Made by a program: the position numbers and the translations under genes. A stretch of 6,055 nucleotides of DNA from a bacterium (GTDB lineage: Bacteria; Patescibacteriota; Saccharimonadia; Saccharimonadales; UBA4665), in the NCBI GenBank assembly GCA_021788675.1, contig JAJYKI010000046.1, forward strand, positions 1-6,055, written 5' to 3'. Of the stretch, positions 1-5,814 are shown piece after piece; the first letter of the stretch is position 1; every line of letters begins with the position of its first letter. The notes under the pieces are model-generated. The model saw only the letters and a program-made list of their open reading frames with translations, did no database searches and was not told where the DNA came from.

Positions 1-1332
1 CCAACCCTCGTCAATGATAAGCAAACGTTTCTTAATATGCGACTTGACTACCCCTTCAACGTATTTGGATATGATCACCATCATGATTTGACGTAAGCTC
101 TCGTTTAGGTCCTTAATGTCAAAAACCACGAGACGATTCGTTAAATTAATATTGGTTTGACAATTAAAACAATTGGACAGTGAACCGTTCACGAATTTCT
201 CCAAGCGTTCGGTAACGGAATTAACTTTATTTTTTACTAAAACCGTATTGAAGTCCTGAAGGGTTGGCGGCTTGTCTTTCTTGAGTCTGTAAGTTTCCAT
301 TATCGCCTTGTCGACTTGGGCTTTCTCGCGAGCGTTAAGACCTTCCGCCATTAGAGAAATGATTTCGATCAGATCCTGAACATGTTCAGCCATCGAATCT
401 TTGTCGCTGCCATAAGAGCTAAAGTCAAATGGATTAATATGCTCCTCGGCGTCAACCGACATTTTAATCACCATGCCATTAAAAGCTTCGGCCAGGCTGC
501 GATATTCATTCTCAGGATCTATCACGATCACATCAATGCCTTGCGCCAACTGACGCAATATCTCAACCTTAGCCGCATAGCTTTTGCCGCTACCCGACTG
601 AGCAAAAGTAATACTATTGGCATTATTCAGCCTGAATCTGTCCAATATAACCAGCGAGTTACTGGATTTATTGACGCCATATAATATGCCGGACTCCTGA
701 ACCAGCTCTGATGATGTAAAAGGGAAGCACAGAGCTGCAGTACTGCTATCCATATTACGCTTTTGTTCAAGCTTATCTTCACTTCTCGGCAAGACTGTCT
801 GCAAACCATCAAGCTGAGCATAGCGGGCAACCTTAACGAAAAACAGACGCGCCGCCATGGCCGACTCCAGTAAACTCGTCAGTTTGTTAAGCTCTTTAAG
901 GCTGAGCGCGTGCAGCGCAATATTAATTGAAACTTGAAACAATTTTTCCTGGCCGCGCTGGATCTTATCTTTGATGGCAATTGCCGAATCGAGCGGATCG
1001 GTTATGTCGGTGCCGACAATTTTTCCGGCCTGAACCATTGATCGCTTAGTCGACTCAAGCTCGGTAATCTTGCGGCGCAATTTAGGCAGAGCCGTTGCAG
1101 CGTCAATCTCGCTAACATGGTACGAAACGTCAATATTCCGATTAAAGTTAATAAGATTATCCAGCCAGCCGGAAGTAGCCACAAACGGATAGCCCGAAAT
1201 GTATAAAACACGCACATACTGACCGTCTATAACAAGATGGTCTGGCTGCTCTTCCAGTCCCGCGTAGCTTATGAGCCGTATCTGGTCCTGGCCACCACGA
1301 CAAAGACGATGATCTTCGGCCTTACGAGCCAT
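1..1332 (-). CDS. virB4: VirB4-type T4SS ATPase (N-terminal 444 residues; 3' end outside window)
   Basis: This is the ATPase that powers type IV secretion on the cytoplasmic side of the membrane. The reading frame is open from the ATG at 1332 to base 1 without a stop. Residues 1-230 form the VirB4 N-terminal region. The P-loop is at 244-251 (AQSGSGKS, with K250 and S251). It is followed by a VIDPENEY-type segment (270-277), NPFD (300-303), and the Walker B strand LLIIDE (437-442, D441/E442) just before the window edge. Alanine replaces the first P-loop glycine; from memory this is usual in Patescibacteria and some Firmicutes VirB4s. A C388-x2-C391 pair is present. The start is well fixed: GAGGAGG lies 7 nt upstream, and the preceding gene stops 2 nt before. 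The C-terminal part of the RecA-like fold is missing only because the window ends. Confidence 0.95.
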   Translation of the reverse strand, partial: MARKAEDHRLCRGGQDQIRLISYAGLEEQPDHLVIDGQYVRVLYISGYPFVATSGWLDNLINFNRNIDVSYHVSEIDAATALPKLRRKITELESTKRSMVQAGKIVGTDITDPLDSAIAIKDKIQRGQEKLFQVSINIALHALSLKELNKLTSLLESAMAARLFFVKVARYAQLDGLQTVLPRSEDKLEQKRNMDSSTAALCFPFTSSELVQESGILYGVNKSSNSLVILDRFRLNNANSITFAQSGSGKSYAAKVEILRQLAQGIDVIVIDPENEYRSLAEAFNGMVIKMSVDAEEHINPFDFSSYGSDKDSMAEHVQDLIEIISLMAEGLNAREKAQVDKAIMETYRLKKDKPPTLQDFNTVLVKNKVNSVTERLEKFVNGSLSNCFNCQTNINLTNRLVVFDIKDLNESLRQIMMVIISKYVEGVVKSHIKKRLLIIDEGW

Positions 1333-1334
1333 AG

Positions 1335-1955
1335 TTAGGCCTCCTCTTTAATTATCGCGGTATGCATTAGACGCAAAGCTTTTTCAGACAGCGGCATGGC
1401 TTTAGAAGCCTCCGGATTATAGAACTCATAAAACAGATTTAAGGTCTCGAGACTACTTAACGGGCGACAACGCATGCCGAGCCGAGCCAGTCCTTTGGCA
1501 ACAATATCCGCCTGCAAACCCAATTGCTCCTTAACCGACTCAAAATCGGTTTTATTGTCACAGTCATATTCAATGACTACATAATAATTACGGCTCAATA
1601 TACGGCTGGTGCTGATCAGGCCCTTAACAAACTTGGCGTAACCGTGCAACTGATCGCGATAAGCCGGTTGATCCTCTTGCTTAAGTCTTGACTCGATTGC
1701 TTCGAGCAAACTGGAGGCCTCCACTTCCCTGGTTTTAACTAGTATCTGAAGCGGTCCGTTAAGTCCGTTCAGAAAAGACTGGAACGTGTCAATAATGGCA
1801 TCTTGTTCAGCCTCGCTTTTAAGCTCTAGATTAACCGTCGACGTCTCCATGACCAACCGGTAATGGCTATCGTCAATTACCAAAATGTCATCGACCAGTG
1901 CCTTGATGCCGATTTGCTGCGCGGCGGAACCGACCGGTTTATTCAATAACCGCAT
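1335..1955 (-). CDS. TraC-like / VirB4-N-like soluble T4SS protein
   Basis: This is a predicted cytoplasmic protein of 206 residues with no membrane segment or signal peptide. It lies between a PrgI-family gene and virB4, the position occupied by a TraC-like protein in PrgI/VirB4-type secretion loci of Patescibacteria and Gram-positive bacteria. Sequence features fit the N-terminal, non-ATPase domain of VirB4/TraC proteins: an early strand pattern 'DDILVIDDSHYRLVME', then 'GPLQILVKTREVE', then 'SRNYYVVIEYD', and a C-terminal 'LFYEFYNPE'. There is no P-loop. Three starts are possible: GTG 1976, ATG 1967 and ATG 1955. I chose 1955 because GGGA lies 6 nt upstream and the protein then begins MRLLNKPVG, but the longer forms (up to 213 residues) cannot be excluded. 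The gene overlaps the end of prgI by 17 nt (38 nt with the GTG). The exact role is unknown; it probably partners VirB4. Confidence 0.75.
   Translation of the reverse strand: MRLLNKPVGSAAQQIGIKALVDDILVIDDSHYRLVMETSTVNLELKSEAEQDAIIDTFQSFLNGLNGPLQILVKTREVEASSLLEAIESRLKQEDQPAYRDQLHGYAKFVKGLISTSRILSRNYYVVIEYDCDNKTDFESVKEQLGLQADIVAKGLARLGMRCRPLSSLETLNLFYEFYNPEASKAMPLSEKALRLMHTAIIKEEA
1340..1346 (-). promoter_or_regulatory. Strong Shine-Dalgarno for virB4
   Basis: GAGGAGG sits 7 nt before the virB4 ATG at 1332 and is embedded in the last codons (Glu-Glu-Ala) of the upstream gene. It is the best ribosome binding site in the window and fixes the virB4 start. It would allow VirB4 to be translated well even though it is the fifth gene of the run. 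Confidence 0.85.
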
Positions 1956-2433
1956 GGATATTCCCATTTCTATCACTTAGAAAAGTCAGTTTGCGAGTGG
2001 ACAGACCCAGATCAAGCTGACTGCGTTCAGTTAGGCTTAACGGCAACATGTCGTTAGCAGGGCGATCCGCAAAAGTGCTATTTTCAAGCATTGCCTCGTC
2101 GGCAACTAATTTAGTCGCACAGACCTGGCATGGCTCGCTAAATTTTGTTGCCAAATATAGTCTTGGACGGTTTTTAAAAGCTACGAGAGCTAGGAGCGTA
2201 TGAAACAGCAGCTGCCCTTTTAGGCGTAGCGAAAGTATCACAAACGGTAAACCCAGCACGACTAAGACAACCAACTTATAACTATCGACTTTTAGCATCG
2301 GCGGCAAAACCGTCAACAACAAAGCGGCGACAAAAACCGGTACGACTAAAAGGATCAGTTGGGTTAAGGTCAAGTTTCCGGCAATCGTATCTTCAAGCGA
2401 CGTGATTTGAGCCGGCACAATTGATGTTTTCAT
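1939..2433 (-). CDS. prgI: PrgI-family T4SS inner-membrane protein
   Basis: This 164-residue protein matches the PrgI family, small two-helix membrane components encoded next to VirB6-like and VirB4 genes in conjugation-type systems and often seen as the VirB3 counterpart. Two adjacent membrane segments are visible at about 21-46 and 51-70. They are preceded by the family-typical 'PAQITSLEDTIAGNLTLTQL' start and followed by 'KNRPRLYLATK' (87-97). The C-terminal 65 residues are polar and make it longer than the roughly 100-120 residues I expect for the family. The tail opens with a CQVC pair (102-105). The start ATG overlaps the TGA of the virB6-like gene (ATGA, 4 nt), and AAAGG lies 6 nt upstream, so coupled translation with its own ribosome site is likely. 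Confidence 0.85.
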   Translation of the reverse strand: MKTSIVPAQITSLEDTIAGNLTLTQLILLVVPVFVAALLLTVLPPMLKVDSYKLVVLVVLGLPFVILSLRLKGQLLFHTLLALVAFKNRPRLYLATKFSEPCQVCATKLVADEAMLENSTFADRPANDMLPLSLTERSQLDLGLSTRKLTFLSDRNGNIHAVIE

Positions 2434-3728
2434 GACTTGCCTTTAATGCCCGTCTTTGACTGAGGAGCGGACGTAATTTTGGGACCTTTATCGGCGTAAG
2501 CTTGTCTGGCTCCCGATACTAATGCACTGGCCGGAGCCGCAACATCGGCTGCCAGATACCTGATCGAAGCGCCCATGAACATAGCCGCATTCAGCACGTT
2601 ACCGCCCAGTCGCCGGGCAGTTCGTGGACCCAAACTGGCGTAGTTAAGATGCATTAGCACTCCTTGGGTCTTTATAAGAGCAATTAAGGCGCTCAGTCCG
2701 AGCAATAACGACATAATCGGGTCTTTTATACCACCGGATTCACCTACGACAGCGAATAAAGATCCGGCCAGCAAAAGAATGATGACGTGAATGAACAGTA
2801 CAAAAACTGTAGTCAGATAAGCCTTCAGAGCATTTTCGGCAAAATCTTTAAATGACGGCAGTAACCATAGGAGTACTACCAATGGTGCCAGGATAGCACC
2901 GAGATAAAGTATGACGATCCTGGCTAAATAATAGACGAGCAGGATTACGCTTAAAACTATAAAAACAATGAAAATTAGTAGTGCCGGTAAGCCGAGCGAG
3001 GCCGATTTATCGGTCAAATTAATCAGACTTTGCCACGGGCTAACGTTGGCCATACCGGCCCTGACGGCCACAATCATGACGTTAGAAAGTTCGATAATTC
3101 CGTCTATAAGATATATCGATACATTGATTAGTAGGAATGTTAGTAAAACCGAGGGCAACAAAGACCGGAGCTCCACGTCTTTCAATCCGAATTGCTCTGC
3201 TCCCATAACATGAAAGCCGATTAGCGCTATGACTAAGGCTAACAATCCATCGGCCAAACCGACACAAACAAACCATAAGTGCAGAACACTCGGGTTAGCA
3301 GCCGGTAGAGGGGTTGCTGAAGTAAAATACTGCAAGGCGACTATAAACGGATGCGCCGCCGAAGCCACGATCGCTCCCAAAAACCCACTGACAGCTTCGA
3401 TTATGACCGCCACGAAACCACCCGATTGACTGGCCGGCTTAACCGATCCCAAAGCCGGCAGATGCTGGCTGCCGCTCGCCAAAGTCGGACCAAACGTCTG
3501 ACGCAATACCAGCGATAAAGCTGCCGCTGCAATCACTATGGTCAAGCCGATGAGAGCTTTGGTAATAGTCCGCTTAGATCTATAAAGCCGATTGATACTG
3601 CCGGAAGACGTAATATATCCGATGCCGCCAAGGACAATCATGAAAGCAGCGACTAAACCGGCTAACACGATCATGCCCGACAAGACCGGATGGACAAAGC
3701 GGTTGATTATATCGGCGGGATTTATCAT
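2430..3728 (-). CDS. virB6: VirB6/TrbL-like polytopic T4SS channel protein with N-terminal pilin-like module
   Basis: This 432-residue integral membrane protein probably forms the inner-membrane pore of the secretion channel. I see about eight to nine hydrophobic segments, roughly at 16-36, 57-76, 104-124, 148-172, 188-210, 248-268, 270-290, 304-326 and 337-353. A polar tail (365-432), rich in Ala, Gly and Lys, follows. The block from 'YYLARIVILYLGAILAPL' through 'PSFKDFAENALKAYLTT' (266-307) is the typical TrbL/VirB6 core. Residues 14-76 are a second copy of the pilin fold found in the gene upstream, with GGIGYITSSG at 34-43 and KRTI at 52-55. The start lies 5 nt after the pilin stop, with no strong Shine-Dalgarno, which suggests coupling. 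No signal peptide is evident. The family assignment rests on topology, the core block and gene order. Confidence 0.85.
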   Translation of the reverse strand: MINPADIINRFVHPVLSGMIVLAGLVAAFMIVLGGIGYITSSGSINRLYRSKRTITKALIGLTIVIAAAALSLVLRQTFGPTLASGSQHLPALGSVKPASQSGGFVAVIIEAVSGFLGAIVASAAHPFIVALQYFTSATPLPAANPSVLHLWFVCVGLADGLLALVIALIGFHVMGAEQFGLKDVELRSLLPSVLLTFLLINVSIYLIDGIIELSNVMIVAVRAGMANVSPWQSLINLTDKSASLGLPALLIFIVFIVLSVILLVYYLARIVILYLGAILAPLVVLLWLLPSFKDFAENALKAYLTTVFVLFIHVIILLLAGSLFAVVGESGGIKDPIMSLLLGLSALIALIKTQGVLMHLNYASLGPRTARRLGGNVLNAAMFMGASIRYLAADVAAPASALVSGARQAYADKGPKITSAPQSKTGIKGKS

Positions 3729-3733
3729 GAGAC

Positions 3734-4075
3734 TTAACCGTTGAATGCCGATGTCGCGAGCGTCGTAACAATATTACTTATCACAAATGCAGCTAAAGTA
3801 ATAGCCAATCCCAGAGCCGAAAATACAATTGTCCGCTTGGCATGCTCGAGATTGTGCGGATTACCGGAGCTGGTAATATACTTGAGGCCGCCCAATACAA
3901 AAAAACCAGTCGCGATCAATCCGGCTACCCCGCTAAGTGCAGTTATGACACTATGAATAAACGCGTCTATCTGACTCATGTTGGCAGACGCGGCCATGGC
4001 CGAGCCGGGCAAAAACATCGGCAAGACGGCGGCCAAATAAATTAAAACGGCTGATAGTTTTTTGTCCGGTCGCAT
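3734..4075 (-). CDS. T4SS pilin / VirB2-TrbC-like subunit
   Basis: This is a small pilin-like protein, 113 residues as precursor. Residues 1-28 form a signal peptide: basic MRPDKK, a hydrophobic core, then SAMA before the likely cleavage at A28|A29, leaving about 85 residues. Two membrane helices (about 47-63 and 84-103) flank a short polar loop with GGLKYITSSG (62-71) and KRTI (80-83), the signature of the short T4SS pilins of Patescibacteria. The frame is open up to an ATG at 4138, but I chose ATG 4075. GGGAG lies 8 nt before it, the protein then begins with a clean signal peptide, and the extra 21 residues would cover a perfect -10 box. As first gene of the T4SS run it is probably the most highly expressed. 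It probably forms a pilus or channel fibre. Confidence 0.85.
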   Translation of the reverse strand: MRPDKKLSAVLIYLAAVLPMFLPGSAMAASANMSQIDAFIHSVITALSGVAGLIATGFFVLGGLKYITSSGNPHNLEHAKRTIVFSALGLAITLAAFVISNIVTTLATSAFNG

Positions 4076-4083
4076 TCTTTCTA

Positions 4084-4088
4084 CTCCC
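4084..4088 (-). promoter_or_regulatory. Shine-Dalgarno deciding the pilin start
   Basis: GGGAG lies 8 nt upstream of ATG 4075. None of the earlier in-frame ATGs gives a signal-peptide start, so this site supports the shorter pilin. Confidence 0.7.
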
Positions 4089-4103
4089 ATTAATTTGTCT
4101 GGG

Positions 4104-4134
4104 ATTATATGCCAGCGCGAGCCGTCCATAACAA
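4104..4134 (-). promoter_or_regulatory. Probable promoter of the T4SS operon
   Basis: A perfect TATAAT (4109-4104, minus strand) lies 28 nt before the chosen pilin start. A TTGTTA hexamer (4134-4129) matches four of six bases of a -35 box, but with a 19-nt spacer, longer than the ideal 17. Transcription would begin near 4097, giving a 5' leader of about 20 nt that contains the GGGAG site. The -10 box is convincing by sequence and position; the -35 is weak. Confidence 0.5.
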
Positions 4135-4203
4135 CCAACTTTTGAATCTTAAATTAAGCCGCTTATGGATAAAATAAAAGTTTTTCGCATCCGGTCATCT
4201 TAA

Positions 4204-4241
4204 ATTTTTCAGTCATAGCATTAGCTTTAAGACCGAAAAAT
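4204..4241. repeat. Imperfect inverted repeat / stem-loop after the redox genes
   Basis: An 11-base left arm (4204-4214) can pair with the right arm (4231-4241) with a single mismatch that becomes a G-U pair in minus-strand RNA. The 16-nt loop contains its own small AGC-TAAT-GCT hairpin. The repeat starts 11 nt after the stop of the heme membrane protein. On either strand the arms begin with a T run and end with an A run, the reverse of a usual intrinsic terminator. It may therefore be an RNA 3'-end structure or a protein-binding dyad instead. Its function is not known. Confidence 0.55.
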
Positions 4242-4252
4242 ATTGATTAAAT

Positions 4253-4894
4253 TTAACTTAAGTCTTTTTTGACCGTACCTGAACGACGCCGGCGAATAAG
4301 AATTGCAACCAGGACCGCCAAGCCAAGGAATATCCAGCCGAATCTGAACAAGCCGTACTTAAGGTCCGAACCGGTGTAAAGCGCGTGCAAAAAGACTAGA
4401 AAAAACACCACGTAGCTTAAATAGTGGGTTTTACGCCAGGCTTTCTTCTTGGTATCTATCCAACCCAATGAACTTAAAACTATAATTATTACCAAATACA
4501 TGGCCAATATGCCCATAGTAACGGCTATACCGCCGAGCGGAATTCCCAATAACTTGGTGCCGTTGGAATAATGCGAGGCGAACGGTACCAGGATTTGCGT
4601 TAATGAAAAAGGCAGGTAGTGATCAAACAACAAAAAGCCGACGTGAACTGCAATACTTATAACCAAACCGATGGCAATGGCCTTGTGAATGGCCCACATT
4701 TTAATCGGCTCAATGAAACGATAGATGAGCCCGGTAACCTGGCCGATTCCACTAATAGCCAAGAGTATCAGCAGAGCAGCCGCCACGAAACCGGCAGCCC
4801 GAATGACATACCACGGCCAAGAAACCGATACCCGCTGCGCAATTACTTTAACAGTGCTGGCGCCAATCATGGTTAAATCCGGGTGCATCATCAC
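4253..4894 (-). CDS. Ferric-reductase-like heme membrane protein (bis-heme, no FAD/NAD domain)
   Basis: This protein of 213 residues has five predicted membrane helices (about 30-50, 68-90, 118-142, 157-173, 185-200) and a basic RRRR end. Two helices carry histidine pairs, H70/H84 and H157/H170, with 13 and 12 intervening residues. This is the arrangement that binds two stacked b-type hemes in the ferric reductase/NOX/YedZ (MsrQ) superfamily. It should carry electrons across the membrane. It lacks the FAD- and NAD(P)H-binding domain of full ferric reductases, so a separate donor is needed. The neighbouring apbE suggests a covalent-FMN protein as partner. The start is uncertain by one to two codons: GTG 4894 (overlap GTGA, AGGGG 10 nt upstream) or ATG 4891 (overlap TGATG) or ATG 4888. 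The heme role is inferred from the histidine pattern. Confidence 0.85.
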   Translation of the reverse strand: MMMHPDLTMIGASTVKVIAQRVSVSWPWYVIRAAGFVAAALLILLAISGIGQVTGLIYRFIEPIKMWAIHKAIAIGLVISIAVHVGFLLFDHYLPFSLTQILVPFASHYSNGTKLLGIPLGGIAVTMGILAMYLVIIIVLSSLGWIDTKKKAWRKTHYLSYVVFFLVFLHALYTGSDLKYGLFRFGWIFLGLAVLVAILIRRRRSGTVKKDLS

Positions 4895-5814
4895 TTTATA
4901 TAATCCCCTTTGCTAATAATTTTCTTCGTACCACTTAATTGCAACAAGTAAGCTTTGATGAGACCCTTGCTAAAAAGCTCATCGGCGACGAGACGACCGC
5001 CAATCACGACAGCTTTAGCCGTAACATCAGCCACGACTCCCCGCTCGGCAACCACCGTTGCGCTCATAATATCGGTCTCGGCCGGTAAGCCAGTCGCCGG
5101 GTCTATAATATGATGCCAATTTGAGCCCCGACGTTTTATTGTACCGGAAGTCGCCATAGCCAACCGTTCATCCGGCGCAGCAATTATAATTCGTTTTATG
5201 TCATGCGCGTCCGAAGCAGGCGCAATCTGTACACGCCAACCAAAGCCGTCAACATCTTGCCCACTCAAGACAATATCGCCGCCCAAGGACAGCCAGTAAT
5301 CATTGATGTCGCGTTCGTTTAAGCCCAGCGCCAATTCATCCAGCAAATAACCCTTACCAATTCCCCCCAGGTCAATAGCCGCATCGCTTGGTATTTCAAT
5401 CCAGTCCCGACCAAGCCGAATCTTATCGACGCTATTTATTGAAGACCTGGATGAATAATCCAACGCGTCGTCATCTAATCTAAAGTCGTTGGTAATCGAA
5501 CCGGCGTAGCCTGCCCGCTGCAAAGATGGCAGAATTAATGGGCTGAACAGCCCGTTGCTTATGATCGATAAATTAATGCTTTCCTTTAATATCTTCGTCA
5601 TCGCCTGGCTTATTTTGGTTCGCTGTCCGGCTCGATGGTTAATCAGCGTCAATTCGCTGTCCGGCAAAAAACGGCTGAAACGCTGCTCAAATGCATTAAC
5701 CGATTTAAACAAAAACCTAAATGCGGAATCGACGACCGATTGGTTGTCAGCTAGCAAAGTCAGACTTACTGACGAGCCAAGCGCCTTAAACTGCTGCTGA
5801 TAGCGACGCTTCAT
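4891..5814 (-). CDS. apbE: FAD:protein FMN transferase (ApbE)
   Basis: The enzyme transfers FMN from FAD onto a Thr/Ser of target flavoproteins, using Mg2+. The 307 residues cover the whole fold. They show ALGSSVS near the start (11-17), ERF-like 'FEQRFSRFLPDSEL' (42-55), 'GLFSP' (88-92), the FAD-binding DLGGIGKGY (148-156), SLGGD (176-180), ATSG (221-224), HHIIDPATGLPA (234-245) and 'ADVTAKAVV' (262-270) with the metal-ligand Asp263. The position four residues after Asp263, often Thr in characterised enzymes, is Lys267 here. There is no signal peptide or lipobox: the protein begins MKRRYQQQFK and enters the catalytic fold at once, so it should be cytoplasmic, unlike the common lipoprotein form. 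It overlaps its upstream gene by ATGA and its downstream gene by GTGA or TGATG. No clear Shine-Dalgarno is seen, which fits translational coupling. Confidence 0.95.
   Translation of the reverse strand: MKRRYQQQFKALGSSVSLTLLADNQSVVDSAFRFLFKSVNAFEQRFSRFLPDSELTLINHRAGQRTKISQAMTKILKESINLSIISNGLFSPLILPSLQRAGYAGSITNDFRLDDDALDYSSRSSINSVDKIRLGRDWIEIPSDAAIDLGGIGKGYLLDELALGLNERDINDYWLSLGGDIVLSGQDVDGFGWRVQIAPASDAHDIKRIIIAAPDERLAMATSGTIKRRGSNWHHIIDPATGLPAETDIMSATVVAERGVVADVTAKAVVIGGRLVADELFSKGLIKAYLLQLSGTKKIISKGDYIK

Noticed and set aside
382..684. Plus-strand open frame of 100 codons opposite virB4
   Set aside because: It lies opposite the VirB4 P-loop region, has no recognisable protein features, and the minus-strand frame carries all the family motifs.
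2968..3429. Two plus-strand open frames opposite the virB6-like gene
   Set aside because: They are antisense shadows of a clear membrane protein, with no Shine-Dalgarno or coherent protein character.
3741..4045. Plus-strand open frames opposite the pilin gene
   Set aside because: The opposite strand encodes a pilin with signal peptide and conserved motifs; these frames show none.
4076..4138. Longer pilin start at ATG 4138
   Set aside because: The extra 21 residues would bury the signal peptide, contain a perfect -10 box in their DNA, and lack the good Shine-Dalgarno present before ATG 4075.
4204..4241. Intrinsic terminator for the redox operon
   Set aside because: The stem is followed by A-rich, not T-rich, sequence in the direction of transcription, so it does not fit the standard terminator form.
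4619..4916. Plus-strand open frames opposite the heme membrane protein
   Set aside because: They are shadows of a gene with conserved histidine pairs on the minus strand.
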